DNA of 64,000 nucleotides from Capitulum mitella (lineage: Eukaryota; Arthropoda; Thecostraca; Pollicipedomorpha; Pollicipedidae), in contig CP099851.1 of the NCBI GenBank assembly GCA_030062745.1, positions 10,728,393 through 10,792,392 of the forward strand. The letters are read 5' to 3'. A program made the position numbers and the translations under genes. How positions within the stretch are numbered: position 1 is the stretch's first letter; every line of letters starts with the position of its first letter. Below the pieces are notes generated by a model, which worked only from the letters and a program-made list of their open reading frames with translations, had not been told where the DNA came from and did not search any database. This document shows, in pieces, positions 12,549-27,000 of this stretch.

Positions 12549-12701
12549 ATGGTAGCAGTGCGCGGCGTGGCCCGCACGGGGAATCGCGTCTTGCACAGGC
12601 CCCTGTACTACCAAGAGCTCTGCCTGGCAGCCATACTAAGTGACGTCACGCCCACAGTCGAACACCGAAGGCGGAGGTGTGTGGTTGCGCGCGTACTGTG
12701 A
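12549..12701 (+). other. possible upstream ORF of ATF4
   Basis: A 50-codon frame begins with ATG in good context (ACCATGG) at 12549 and stops with TGA at 12699-12701, 48 nt before the proposed ATF4 start. No ATG lies between them. ATF4 genes in animals are known to be controlled by upstream ORFs and reinitiation. The frame is the same as exon 1 and is closed by the stop. The consensus CRE at 12641 lies inside it, so if that CRE is a promoter element the transcript may start downstream and this frame would not be transcribed. Confidence 0.25.
12641..12648. promoter_or_regulatory. consensus CRE (TGACGTCA)
   Basis: A full palindromic cAMP/ATF response element lies 101-109 nt upstream of the proposed ATF4 start codon, within GTGACGTCAC. 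CREB/ATF bZIP dimers bind this octamer. The position fits a proximal promoter element, but no TATA box or mapped start supports it. Confidence 0.5.
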
Positions 12702-12749
12702 TCGCCACTTCTCACTGTTTTGTGACAGCTCGCCTACGACCGTTCCAAG

Positions 12750-12792
12750 ATGTGCAAGTTTAACCTAATTGAGGCCATCAGCACCAGCATTG
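12750..12792 (+). CDS. ATF4 candidate coding exon 1
   Basis: ATG at 12750 (A at -3) opens MCKFNLIEAISTSI and breaks after one base of the next codon at a strong donor, GTGAGT (12793). That leftover G joins AC at the start of exon 2 to give GAC (Asp) with the frame kept. The frame has a stop upstream at 12699, so this is the first Met. The residues are not a motif I recognise. The link to ATF4 rests on phase, strand, promoter-like context and the absence of another gene between. The alternative is that ATF4 starts at the in-frame ATG 43032 in exon 2 and this exon belongs elsewhere or is spurious. Confidence 0.45.
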
Positions 12793-14994
12793 GTGAGTGT
12801 TGGTGACGCGAGCGGCCGTGCTGGGCTGCAGAAAGGGCTGCCAAAGGCGGCGGCAGAGGAAGCTGTAGGCGGCCACTCGAATGTCCGCTTTCCTCGGGCT
12901 ACCAGAGGGCAGTTGTTGTGAGCTGACGTTTGTGGGACAGCTAAGTGGCGGTGGCGGTCCGTTTGGTAACTGCTCGCCGTTCCGGCCGCACGGCACGGAG
13001 GTGTCTGTGCCTGGATGTGCCTCTGCGCCGCACAGTAACATGGTGACCGGCGCGGCCTCGGGCAGCGGCGCGCTCAGGCTAGCCACGGGGGGGATGACAG
13101 GGGGACGTGGAGGTTGGTGAAAGCCACAGGGGAAGACGGAGCTTCTGAGAATGCGGGCTCTGGGTCCGATTTCGGTTGACGCGTGGAGCTGGCCACGGCT
13201 TCTGTCCATTGATGGCTGTCCGAAAACAGCAGCTGTGCGCATCAGGTGCTGTCATATCAAGGGAATACCCGAACTAACCCACAATGACAGGAACGCCATG
13301 GAGTCAGTTCAGCGAAAACTTCTGCTGCATCCTAGCTACGTTTCCTTATTTCCATTTTTGTGAAGAAAATTCTGAACATGTGTCTTGTTTAGAATCAAGC
13401 TGTCATGGTGTAGGATTTTATTGAAACCTGTGCTGACGTTTGCGTTCTCCCCGGCTTTACGAGAACACTGATGCAAGTTCTCTCCAGGCTATAGGCAGAT
13501 ATACCTTTCAATATTAGGAGTCCTGCTGGAACGGGACGGAGTGTCCTCCCTCGAGTTATTTGCGGCATTTAACGTGACGTCACTTCAAAGGCGTAGCCAG
13601 GATTTCGCCAAGGAGGGACCGGGACAAACCTAGTTGCCATCAGAACAGAAACTATCTCAGACCTTGGTAACTTATTTGTGAATTTCGGGAATTTTCGTGT
13701 ATTCTCATTCTTAATGCTCAAAGAACTGTCAAATGTTCAACGGGGGGGGGGAGGGGGCTGAGAAGGTATGGCCCTCTTTCCCCGTGCACTGACTCTCCCG
13801 TGCCGCCCCGTTGCGTTTCGAGTCCTGCATGACATGGATCTGAAATAGTGAAATGACGCGAAAACCTCGATACCCCCCCCCCCACTCACCTTGAGCATAT
13901 GGCGGAATCATTGTCTTGCACGCCGTGACACGGTGTTCTGACGGTGACGTTGTCGGGAGTCACTCGCTGGGAATAGATTTTATCCCGCCCCCGACTGTGG
14001 GGCGGTTGACCACCCCTGAGGTTTTCCGAGATTGCGAGAGAACGAACACACAGCGCCACAAAACTTTGTGTACCTTTTGTTTGGTCATTTTTCCACCATG
14101 TACCAAGTTTTTGACCTTAGGTCAAGCAAGTTGTCAGAGCTAGGTCAGGTCAAGTGGACCTATGTCCAAAAAAGTTCACGTCCTGTATTTTTTTCGCAAA
14201 ATATGATATTGCAATAAAATTTTCGTGGTTTAGGGATTTCGAGAAATGCAACAAATCTGCTATCTCGGATTTTTCGGAAATGTCTTGGCCGTTGACCTAA
14301 GGTCAACCCCGTTTTGAACACGTGTTTTTTTCGAAAATTGACGGGATTTTTTTACAACAGTTTGAGTGCCGGGGGATCCAGACATTAACTCGCCGTCAGA
14401 AGGCAACGTTTCAGTGACCTCCGGCGACTGACCTGTCTGGTCATGAAGAACTGTTTTGAGTCAGAATGCAGTGCCATCAAAATCGGTGATGAACGACTCA
14501 GATCGGGTAGAAAATGGTAGAACTGGCTCACACAGTTGCAGATAGTACCAAGAAGTTCAAGAAATTAAAAATCCGGAAATTTTGAAAATAAGCAGGTTTT
14601 GGTGAATAAAGCTCCATGAATTGTCTAGATTGATAACTACTGAATTTTTCCTTCTGTGCAAGAGAAACCACCACAAGAATCACTAGGATCAAGCAAGAAC
14701 ATTTGGAAAGACGTATTTCGCGAAAACATAAGAAAGCTAAATTTAGTTCCCGTTAATTTCATATCGCCTTCGTCGGCGGCGCTCGCCTTGCAGCGTTGCG
14801 AAAATCGCCGTATCTTTAACTCAACGTTTCCGCGTATATATGGAACAGATCAGAGAAATTAGACGTGTATCGGCATCTGCGGACTTTCACCTGTCAGCTA
14901 GTGCCTTTAGCTAGACTTTATTAGTCAGTCCTTGAGATCGAGACCGTTTGTCGGTCTCACGCAGGCGGCTGTGAGAAAACACACACACACACAC

Positions 14995-15047
<53 letters not shown>

Positions 15048-18000
15048 AGGGTGCAAATGGCTTGCATATTATCCGGAACTAAAATAAGGTCAATTTCGAG
15101 CTCTTATCTTCACGAGCTTTCCAACGATGTGCTTATTTTTATCGTGCGACCAACAGTTCGTGAGTTGGAGGGGGCGGTCAACTCCCCCTCCCCAGATGGG
15201 CATGCATGGCGCCGGCCGACGGTGGGGCGCGAATTATTCATTTTCACGCTTATTCCACGTGGTCCACGACATAACGTGGCTAATTTTCCATATGGGAGTA
15301 GAAACCACGATACAGATTGGGTTTATTTATATGTTTGAACTCAGTCAAAACCACAAATATTTGCCCTCCCCAGGCCGGTCTGGGATCCACCTTCACCGGG
15401 CCGGGTTCGTGAGAATTGCGAGTTAAGTGCAGGAAAAATAAAACATCGTGGGAACGGCCTTGGCGAAATTGTGAGCAAATTTCCGCAGGATTATTACAGC
15501 CACAGACAAAAGAAAATACTGTTGGAAAGGCCTCGTCGAGACTAGAAGCATACCCACCTTTTTACGGCCAAGTCAGTATTATCCTGACACTAACTGGGGT
15601 GCTGTTGCAGGGGGGTGGGGAATATGGCCCTCATCAGTCTCGAGAACCAATAGTTCGATTTTTTTTCCAAACGGCACTTGATAGCTCGTTACCCTTAAGC
15701 CCCAAATAACCCCCATTTAATGCTCTCTAGGCCACCGATTACGTCATAGATAAGGTCAAAATCTTGAAAATGACTTACCAGGCGACGGCTTCAGAAGCGC
15801 ATTGACAGATCAGAAATGGTCGGAATTGGCGATATGTGGTACCATTGAAGTTCATTTTGCACGGCGAACAATATTTTCGCGAAAAGTGTTCCAGTGGCAG
15901 CTTAGACCACAAAGTCAGATTTGATCATGGCCTGATTTGGGGCCTTTACCTATCAGTGATGCAAGGATTTCACGGAACGGTCGAATTTGACGATTTTCTT
16001 TGTGTCTACGGTCCTTGGGTTGCTGCAGCTCAATTTGCCTCGGAGAAGACGACATATGCAAAGCTTTCTACTAACCGATGCTGGCGTCACTTGATTCGAG
16101 GTCTCTTATGACTTGAGTGATCTGATACTTGGTATTCTGTCCTCCTGGTGAACTAGCAAGCCATGTCCAAAGGACAGGCCAATGCCAGAGTCCAAACAGT
16201 GCCTAATAACCTCATGTGATTTAGATCATGTCGTCCACGCGGTATAGCCTTACCCATGGTGACCTGGTGATCGTGTTGTCAATACGTGGATGTGCTGTTC
16301 AGGTTGGTGTGATGAAAATCTGAGGCGGCGGGCATGTGTCGTTCGGAAGTTCTGCCAGAAAAACCTACGGTGCAAAAAGTGCCTGAAGTATCTCGTAGTT
16401 TCAAGCCACGAGAAGACATTTTGCATCAGACTGCGTGTAGACATTTTTGGTAGATGACTTGGATAATGAAGTTTGGTATGTCGTTCCAAAAGGGTCAGCA
16501 TTGAAAGCCTGATCGTCCTATACGGTGCAGCAGATGGGCGCAGAAATATAGGATGTCTTAGTTTCGTTCTCTTCAGTTTTGTAACGTGATCAGCAGGCGA
16601 TTAACACATGACCTTATTAAAGCCAGTAAGACGCTTGGTGGGACGCATGACGGGCGAAGCTTCATTGCTGCTTGTCACGGTTTTTCCTTCGTGCATTTTG
16701 CAATCAGAAGGACATTTGTCAGTCTGTTTCATTATTTTGATTAGAAGAATAGCAAGTTTAGACGTCACGCGCGCCCATGAAGTCGGCCGCTTTCGTTACT
16801 GAGTTACTTAAAAACACCCATAGAAAGTAGGTATAAGAGGGTGAACATTACGCCCGGACCAGTTATGTGGAGAAAGTTTGCAGTCGAACGCGCTGCACAT
16901 GGAAACACGTGGAATTCAAACAATGGAGCTCTTTTGCTGAAAAGTTTATGAATCAGTCCACAGTGGTTGCCAGGTGGTTAGCCTTCAGGAGACGTCATGG
17001 CCGGGCCGGACGGCTGAACATAATTCTGTCTTCAAGTTGAAGTACGGCTCGCCCAGCCTTCGTCCTTCTGGTAGTAGTTTTCATTTCAGCACTGCATGAT
17101 GCAGAACTCGTGTGGTTATGTGCGTTGTGTTGGGCGATGGCCATTCTGGTTGGTGTGTTTATACGGCGGGTGCACGTCCGTTTCGTGCACCGTTATTCGC
17201 TAGAACTGCGGTCGCCGCCTGGCCTGCAGCGCCACAAGCACTGGACGCGGAGTGCGCTACAAGACTGCAGCAGGGGGACATCTGCCGAGCCAAGCGGCGA
17301 GTCTACAAAATGACGAAATGAACCGTTCGGCCGAGTGCGGGACGGGAGGCTTTCTGGTCGCGAATCGGCGGAATTTTCTGCAGTGTTCTGTCGAATGCTG
17401 GCTGTTTCGGGTCGCCTTTGGTCACTTCGAGCAAATTTGCTCCGAGGCGCCTCGGAATGTTCTGCTCAGATGCCAAATCCGTTCCGTTTCGTCGTATTAG
17501 CGAGGCTGTAAGAGTATCGATTTTTTGCTCTTCGTCGATATGTCGCTAGTTCCATTTTCCCGCTGACGATTGCGGTCGCTTCTGCGGTCATTCACAGTTA
17601 TCCGGCGTTGCTGGGCGCCCCTGGACTCTTTCCTGCCTTTCCGGCTTCACCACTGACGTAACGGCCGTCATGATCTGTCCGCAGAATCCGTCCGGGCTGT
17701 CCGCTGAACATGTGGGGAGTTGCCGGAGGCTGTCCACTGGCATTGCTCGGGACTGTCCATTGAATTTTCCGGTGGAATATGTCTGGATATGTCCGCAGCT
17801 TATGAGAGGAACTGATGGTGGCACTTGCCCGTGAATGACCGCTGGGCTTGTCTGAACTTCCTTGACCTGTTCGTTACTGTCCTGTAGACCTGTTTGAGAC
17901 TGTCCTGCAGAGCTGTTCGGGACTGCCCTGCAAACCTGTTCTGACTGTCCTCCAGACTTGTTCGGGACTGCCCTGTAGACCTGTTCTGACTGTCCTGTAG

Positions 18001-21000
18001 ACTTGTTCAGGGGTGTTTTGCAGACCTGTTCGGGTCGTTCTGTAATCCTGTTCAGGACTGTTCTGCAGAGTTGTTCGGGACTGTCCTGCAACTAGAACTG
18101 TTCGGACCTGTTCGGGACTGTCCTGTTAACCTGTTCGGGACTGTCCTGTAGACGTGTTCGGGGATGTTCTGCAGACCTGTTCGGGACTGTCCTGCAGACC
18201 TGTCCGGTCGATGCGGAAGAGTGCTAGAGGCCCTTGGTCCTGGGGCCGGGCCAAGTGTCTGTCGACCTTCGGCTGTGCCGTGTTTGACAGGTGTCGGGCT
18301 GCGCTGTCGGAGCTGCGCTGATGCTGCAGACTGGAGCCCGAGGTGCAACTGTGGGTCGGTGCAGTCCGTACGGTGTGGGGGGAGCGGCCGCACGGGGCTT
18401 GCCCGACGATGTCGAGCATTGCACGTCCGTGCGCTGGGATTTCATTGCTGGACCGCCCTGCGGTGGAGCTGTCAGTTCGGGGCGAATTTCTCTTGTTGCA
18501 TAATTTCCGAAAGCGATGCCGACACGATGAGAAGGGCATTGTTGCCCGTTGTTTTACGTCTGGCCGGAACGTATGTGAAGCTTAGCTTAGACGCAGTCCG
18601 GGCGGCGTATGGCGACCGGCCAGCTCCAGTGCCCGGCGAACCCGTGGACATGGCCCTGCTGTTAATCTGGAGGGGCGGTCACGCGGCCCGACCACAGGAC
18701 GCACGTGCGCCGGTCCGTCCGCCTGCGGGCGGAATTGGCGCCTCCGTTGTATTGCGGCCGCAAGGGGCGGTGCGAACTGACGGCGAGGTGGCCACATTGG
18801 CATTTGTACCGAGGAACTGCCCCCAGCGTGGGGACGAAGTTACTCAACAAGCTGGCACAACGGATTCAGAAGTCAGCGTAAGCCGTCTCACAGTCGCCAC
18901 CAGTATTGGAAAAAACTGTCGTTTTTCTGATGTCAAGGAGCACCAAAAAATTTGTATTCCAAGGAAAACTTTGCACGCCAAAATGCTCATTTGTTCCCTT
19001 CCCCAAAAGACATGGGTATTGCTTCTCAACCAGAGTCTGAAGTTACCCAGCGTCCTCTCCGCCCCGGTTGATGGTTTACCATTCACACTCGGCCGCTGAA
19101 GTGCACTCCCCCCCGAACGGAGCCTTTGGATCCGCCCCTGCTGGCCACGTATGCTTGCAAAACACCTAGTTAGGCCATGTCTCTCACATAAACGCATGAC
19201 ATTTTATACTCCAAAAGAGAATTTGTACTCCGACACCAGGAAGAAAAACCAGGTATCCAACACTGGTCGCCACAGACACCTCGCTCCCTGCTCCCCCGCC
19301 TCGCGTGAAGGAGCTACCTCCGCAGGATTTGACATTCCCAAGTAAATTACGTGGCGCCTTTCATGGTAGGGCGCTGGTCGGGTCCCCTCGGAAACCCGTC
19401 TCCCCTCCCGGCGGGGGCCAGGTCCGTGCTCCGCCCATAAAGGGACATGGGACTCTTGTCAGAGGGAAAGGGTCAAAACGGTAGGACCAGAGCGTACCGA
19501 GAGCCTGATCCCTGTGAAGGGGAATGCGAAGGCTGCGCATGTAGTGTGGGCTGTTAGCGGATTGTCGTTGGCCTGCTCGGCGCCCTCAGCTCGCGGTTCA
19601 ATAGACTCGGTTTCGAGCTGTTGGTCTCCTCCGTGCTGGCGTCCGGCTGCAGTCTTATCGAAGTGAGCCGTGGCTGTGCACGAAGGCTAAACAATTTGAT
19701 CGCCTCGCGTCCCAGCAGGAACGCATGTCAAGTGAGTTATGCGCAGTCCCAGCAAATACCAATCCCAGACGCGAACGAAGCTTGCTCATCGGTTCTTCTT
19801 ATGCCTGAATGTTTTTTGCTGCTTGTGGGACGCCTTTTTTATCACTGGCCTGGTACTTTGGTGGCTGAAGCGTTGTGGGATGTCATTTTTCCGAGTGTGA
19901 GCTCGGAGGCGGCATTATGCGCTGGAGAGGATCCGAGACCGGGACGATCAGATGATCAGGGTTTTGCGCGTCGTCGTGTCTTGCGCTGGACTCCCACTGC
20001 ATGCTTGTTTTTGTCTGCCGCTCCCGTCACAGGCCCAGACGTCGTCGACACAGCTCCGTTTTTGTTTCGCGCCCGTGGTTGGTCATGGTGTGTCTGTTTT
20101 GACGCAGCCTTCCGGCTGAGCGAATGGCGGTCGAGCTGGAGTGTGGCCAGTGGGAGCGGCTGCGAGGTTCTGACAGTTCATCCTGATGCGTAGAAACTCT
20201 GAAAAGATACACTACACTGGGACGCGCAGGCCGGCTTTAATGTGCCGTCCTACAAATGTCCGAAAAACGATCATCTGTCATGATGAGGCACCGCGGCAGT
20301 TGTAATAACCTCTGCAAAATGAAGGCTTCGATGTACGGATGGCTTGATCGATGCGTCATTGCTTTATCACCCTGTTGTGTTTCAAGAGGAAAAGAACATT
20401 ATGTGATTGTGGGATGTTTGGCACATTCCTTACTGTATTTACGTGTGTTCACGGAAATGCATGTTGATTCCGTGGTTAAACATTTGTCGCCAATGTTTTC
20501 GATTAATACCATCGGAAACATGTATGTTGAAGAATGCTTTTAATATTTTGGTGATAACGCTTATATCCTTTGAAGTTCATCGAAGTGCGTAGAAACGTGG
20601 TTTGCACTGGTGCATCGCGCAGCAAAACATTTTCACGTCGTTATTTTGAGGGAAAATGAAAAAAAATTCGCTCTGTCAAACACCATATCGAAGCATGTAA
20701 AATATCGCACAGCCTGAAAGGAAGCCTTGGAGATATTTAATCTTCCCAGAAACGGCGCAAATTGTCTGCTTCAGCAGTTTTGACTCTGCATCAGGAAATT
20801 AGGCCATCGCTGTTGCGGTGATCATTACAGATTTGCAGTGTGTTTTTTAGTCGCGCAGCAGTGTCCGGCATGCACGTCTTATGATGCACGATGACCTAAA
20901 TTAGGCGAAGGGCGGTCGGGCACTGCGTCGTCGCACTGTTTATACAATTACGCGGCGTTTCGTAGGAAGGAACGTGTCCCATGCCGCATTGCTCTCATTT

Positions 21001-24000
21001 AGAGCAGTCGTGGAGCGAGTGTTGAGGAGGTTTTGAGCTCCCCCTCTCGCCATTTTATGTAGCATGCGTCTCCGCTAGACTCTGAATTGCCATTTCTATT
21101 GCGACAGCGGTGTATGCGTTTGTCGTTTCGCACGTTTTTTTGGGATGGTGAATGCGCACGGTTTTGGGCGGTTTTGTGTTTTGATGAGGTACGTGTGATT
21201 TTGTTTTTTATGAGGCATGGTCGGGATGTTGTCAAATATGCTGAAGATCACTTTGTTTTATTAAAAAAGGCATGTTATTTGCTTATGTCCAGTAATTGAA
21301 CTGTTTCGTGACGTGTATGGGGCCTTGACTCCCACAGTGGTATATTGTTCAGAAATTCCACACTTTGAGGTTTTGCATGTTGTAGTCCACATCAAGGTCA
21401 CATCTGAGGCCGCATTTTGGTTCGTGGACTTACCGAAAAAGAGCTGTTGGCCTCTTGAAATCTTTTGCGAGGCTACCCAGAAATTTGGTTTCACCTACGA
21501 GACTGCAAGATTATACTTCGCAAGTGGCTTATTTTCCCTGAATAGAAGCACAATTGGCAAACAGCTAGCGACGATTCTGTACTAGCTCTTAGGCATGACG
21601 CGCTATAGACTTGTTTAAGTGGCGGCTCGCCGCTAATGGATTTTGTTGACAAAACTTGTACCGTGTTAGCCTCACGCTGAAAGACAAGTCGGCGACGTTA
21701 TAGCCATCGCCGTGCTGATTCGCCTTGCAGAGAGCACTACCGACCCGCTGCTGAAGCCCGTGCTACCGGGAGCCGGTCGTCAGCTGGCACGTGGTGACGT
21801 CACCAAACGTCGCCACCTTCGGCGTCAGGCCCAGTGTTTGCACGTGATTCGGAGGCGCGGTTACGTAAGGTCGCCAACCGGTTTCCGGGGCTGGTCTGGC
21901 GTCGCTTGGCGCAGAGCACGGCTGCCGGGGACCGGCTGGAGGCGGGACTACCAAGTTTGGTGGACTCCGCGACTCCGCGCCATAGTCCCCGGCGGAGTCA
22001 TGGGCGGTCGGAAATAGAGTATCAGCAGAGTCCAAGTGCACAGTGCGTGGGAAGAGTACGGAGTGTGGAGGGACGGCGGAGTGTGGCGGTCATCGTCCTC
22101 CTCTGGCAGAAGGACCACGACTGGACTCTGGCTAGTAACGGCATGCCGCCTGTCTTGCGGCAGCCTGAGGTTCCGTCGAGCTGCCTATGGTACGAACCCG
22201 GGTTCGGAGGCAGAGTCTACAACGGACTCGTTTCGCTGATTCCAGGGCGCCTGGTAACCCAGTTTAGAGTCCGGGTACGGAGCCCAGGGGCAGTCCATGG
22301 CACGCAATGGTGCAATGACAGACTCTAAGTACGCAGTGCAGGGGCACGTGCTGGCGTAAGAAACCCTCCAGACCTAAGCTGCACAACTGGCATTGCACAT
22401 CATCGTGTGAGACACCTGTCAAAGCGGTCCCATGAGCACCATTGCTGGCCAGCTGGAGGGGGAAGTGGCTGACCCGTGCCGTGTCGCGGTCGGTTTGCCT
22501 GCCGTCGGAATACCCCGCGGACGGGCCTGCAGCCCCGCGCGCCTCTTGCGACACGTGCAGCGGGCGGCGCACTGCGCACTGGACGCTGCCGGCCTGACCA
22601 GTTGCGTTGGCGGAGATGGGGCGGATTGGCGGCGAGGACACTGGAACCGCTGGACTCGGGGCGCGGAGCGGCCGACGATGCCAGCTAATTGCCGGACTTA
22701 ATCCTCTCGAGGCTGTCAAACGGAAGGCTCGCTCAGGTCCTGATTGAGCGTGATGCGTTTGCGAAAAGAACTATAGCGGATTTGTCTTTGTAGGTTCTCC
22801 AGTGTTGTAATACAGCTAGGAGCGGCTAGTCTGCCGAACGAAAAGAACGAAAGACTCTTTCGCTGAAAGGAAATGTGGTAAATGGAGCGTAAAAAATGGA
22901 AAAAAATTCCCACCGTTTGCGGTGTTCATGCCCAGCGAAAAGCTATGATTATAGCATCCGACTATCGGCATCTGATTGTATGATGGGCCGGCATTTCGTG
23001 CGGTGTGTTGACCCTGGCCATGGTGTTTGGCCGGAGCTGGCGGAGGGTGAGTCAGGAGCTCGACATCCTGTCTGGCATCGGACCGGCACGGGCGGCCGAG
23101 CGCCGGGTCGTGGCGCTCCCCCCCCCCCGGCGACGCCGTCTAAATGTGAGCTGCAGCACGTGCTGGTGCCGGGCAGGACCCGATGACACTGAGAACCGCC
23201 GCTGCGCCCGGTCGGCCTCCACCCGCCGTCTCTCCGGGCTGTCACGGCTGTCACTGGCTCGCTCACATCGGCGGCAGTCTCCGTGGGCTGTCACGGGTGC
23301 CAGTGTCCTGCTGACACCGGTGTCGATCGCCTCCTGTATCCACGGGTGTCGATGTCCCGCTGACACCGATGTCGGTCGCCTCCTGCATCCACGGGTGTTG
23401 CTTTCCGACATGGGTGTCATTGTCCCGCTGACAAGGGCGTCACTGGCCGCCGATACCGGAGTCACTGAAATCTCGCTCTGGAACTGGGGTCGCCCTTTCC
23501 TTGCCCACATCGGTGTCACTGTCTCGCCGACACCGATGACACTGTTGCAGTGTTGCAGTGGCTGACACCCGTGTCATTCTCCGGCTGACGTAGGTGTCGT
23601 TATCCTGCTGACAACGGTTTAGCGGTGTTATTAACGCGGTTTAGGAGCTGTAAGGTTGCTGCTGGCCGTTGGTGAGCGTTGACCGTTTTGGTAGACATTC
23701 GCCGTGATTCCGCAAGAGTTAGTGCTATGTTTACCGTCCCATATTCGTTGATGTCGTCTTGTTGCAGATGATTCGATATCCTGATGAAGTGACTGTATCG
23801 GTCATCGTTCCCTGACACCTGCGGATAACCTTATTGAAACTGGTTTGCTCACCGTGTCGCGTTTGAAGGTCTTTTAGGGCCAGCTGCGATGTAATTTTTT
23901 TTGTTATTGACACTTGGCTGTGGTGGATACTCTCTTGTAGTGGCGTTGGTTCTTGCCCTTCGATTATCTGCAATGGCCGATGGGTTTTAAGGGCTGTGGT

Positions 24001-27000
24001 CTAATTGCGCTGATACCGTGGTTTATAAAAGAAGACAGAAGTAGCAACAGCATCGACGGTCGGCAGTGGGCGGTATTCACGGCAGCAGTCATGACGTCAT
24101 GTCGACGGTGGCGAGTTTTTCGAAACTGCTGACGGCGCAATCAAGACTGGTGTTCCTGAGACGAACGTTCGGACTAACTGCGCCACCTTCGCCGCAGGAA
24201 GTCCCAGGTGACGCCACGGGGAACTTCGTCATCCCCTTACGGGGCAGGGGGCTGCAGGCGCCTGCCGACAGGGAGCCCTGCAGCCTCACAACTGGCGAGT
24301 GTCAACAAACATAGTGTGCCGTGGCGCCGGCGGTGGCGCCGGCGTCCCGCGCTCGTGCGGACTGGGCTGTGCGGACCGGCCGGGATGCCGCCGCCGGCTC
24401 CTGCGAGAACCGTGGCCAGAGAACGCACCGCGACTGGAACCGGCCGACCGCTGGGCCCGGGATCAGATGTACCCCCTTTGTCCGGCAGCAGGGACGTGAC
24501 TGGGAACGCCATAGCGGGCCAGAGGAAGACTCCACCGGACATCCATTGCAGCTGAAGGTGTTGAAAAGATACCTGCCAAATGCAGACGCTCAAATGCAGA
24601 ACCTGCAAGGAAGCAGACGCGCCATGACGTCACTCGGCGCGTCCGCACGGACGATGGGGTCGATGCTATCGTCTTCACAAACCATGGCGGCGATCCCGGG
24701 AGGATTAAGGGGGGGGGGGGGTGATCAAGACCTCCAATACTCATGGATTTTAACGTTACGCGTATGACAGTGGTTGGAAAGAAAAGGTCTGAAATCTTAT
24801 ATGTCCCCTCCCTCCCCAATACTTTTCGGAAATTTCCAGCCATAGCGCACACATCGATTTTTGCTCAGTGTCATTAGGCCAACAGCTTTATGTTTGACTG
24901 CGGTCATAAGAGAATATGTGCCTGAAACACATCTTCGTCAGTCGCTAGGACTGAGAAAAAGAGACTGGGGCACGAAATGGTCCTAGTGGGGTGAAATGCC
25001 TTTTAAAAATCGGGCAAATGAAAGTAAAAAGGTGACTAGCTTGAAACGAAGCCCATCTTTGTGGACCCCGTCACATCCATTTGGATTTCGCGCTGGAGCA
25101 TTCCTTTTGATCTTTCCGTCCCACAACTCGTTCAATTCCTTTGATCGTTTTGTTCCACGATTGGCTGTTTTCTGCAGTCGCATGCCATGGCGTTAACGTC
25201 AGCAGCGGATAATTGCTGTGGGATCGGCTTGTAATCGCATAGCGTCTCGTTATGAGGTTTCACCTCATCGCCAGATCGTTCAGATGCTGGTCGTGGTGTA
25301 ACTGCGCGACATTACGGCATCAGCTAGCTAAACTCGTCCGAAGAACTGGCCCTTAATCTGAAGCCAAATCGATTGTAAGGGCGTGCCGAGGATCGGGCTG
25401 CCAGTTTAGTGGTCACGGCAAACCAGGTAAAGCACGCAGGAGACAGTCGAATGAAGCAGGCGCAGGACAGCGAAAACGTTTAACAGTCAGACATGAGGTT
25501 GTCATGTTTATATTCCATGGTGACTGGACGTGTTGTCTGAATTTTTAGATTGTGAAACCTGCCCAGGTCACGCGACGACGAGTTCGTTGACTAATTTTAG
25601 ATCTGGCTGTACTGCTCGGCGGTTAGGATAATGCGGTAATCTCTGATTTATCCGGTTGCCATTGCGCCGGAAAGGAAAGCATGGTCTGTTGATTGGGCGG
25701 CTATTTTAATACCGGAGCGCTGTTGGCCGTCGATGGGACCCTCTGGAGCCAACTTGGACGCCAGAGAAATGCACCCAGAGCCGGATGTCGCGAATGCTAG
25801 AGGTTTGGACTGGTAGTACTGAATGGCGTGGTTGATTACCAGCACGTATTTTGTTTGTTCTGTCGCCATCTAGACAGTTATGTTAGGCGTAACTGGACAT
25901 TGCCGTTTTCTGTGGGCGTTTCCACTGTCCCCTTGTGACGCCTTCAGGCCTTGCAGATTGTCTTTGTAATTCATGGCATGTTCCACCATGGCCACGACGC
26001 TTCCACGCTGAAACTTGACGCTGCTTCTGTTGGCTGAATTTGCTTGACGGTTCCTGGTCGTCTGCCTTCAGAACAACGAGCGTTCCTGCATACCATCAGA
26101 CTTGGCTTGTTTGTCCTATTGCAGCCGCAAGAAGTGGAGGGAATTCGAATGCTTTTGTTTGAATTTCAGCTCACACTTGTGAACGCTAGGCGCCGCCAGA
26201 GCTGAGCGGAAGATTCCGCTCCCTGGCCGTGCAGAGGCCACTGGTCCCGCCGCCGTCGCCGCCGGCTGTGTTTGTTGACTGGCGGCGGCTGCCGATCCTG
26301 GCGCAGCCATGAGGTCTGCGGTCCCCCCGCCCCCCTGTTGGCGGCCGCCGGTCCTGGTGCAGCCATAAGGTCTGCAGTCCCCCCGCCCCCTGTCGGCGGC
26401 CGCCGGTCCTGCGCAGCCATGAGGTCTGCAGTCCCCGCCGCCCTGTCGGCGGCCGCCGGTCCTGACGCAGCCATGAGGTCTGCAGTCCCCCCGCCCCCCT
26501 GTCGGCGGCCACCGGTCCTGACGCAGCCATGAGGTCTGCAGTCCCCCCGCCCCCCTGTCGGCGGCCACCGGTCCTGACGCAGCCATGAGGTCTGCAGTCC
26601 CCCCGCCCCCCTGTCGGCGGCCACCGGTCCTGGCGCAGCCATAGGCAGTCCTCCGCCCCCGTCGGCGGCTGCCGGTTCTGGCGCAGGCTGTAAAGCAGTG
26701 CATTCTGCAGTCGTTGGGGCCCGGTGCGTGCTGTGAGTCTGAACAGTCTGCAGTCGGTTGGGCCCGGTACAGGCTGTGAGACTGGACAATCTGCAGTCAG
26801 TTGGGCTCGGAGCAGACTGTGAGACTGAGCAGGCTGCTGTCGTTGGGCCCGGAAGACTCTCACGTCCTCAGCGACTCCTCAGCGCCTCAATGAGGCTTAC
26901 AGTGATCCACCAAGCCCTTATTCTCTGGTCATGGCACACATTGCTGCTCAGCCCGTGCATACGTAGAAGAGCTTGCTGTGTAAATAGAGATTATTATTGG

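Noticed and set aside
18164-19099. 311-codon plus-strand open frame
   Set aside because: It overlaps a minisatellite and a dispersed repeat, has no known domain and fits GC-rich chance.
26116-26863. Three overlapping repetitive minus-strand proteins of about 200 residues
   Set aside because: They are the three frames of one 56-bp minisatellite.
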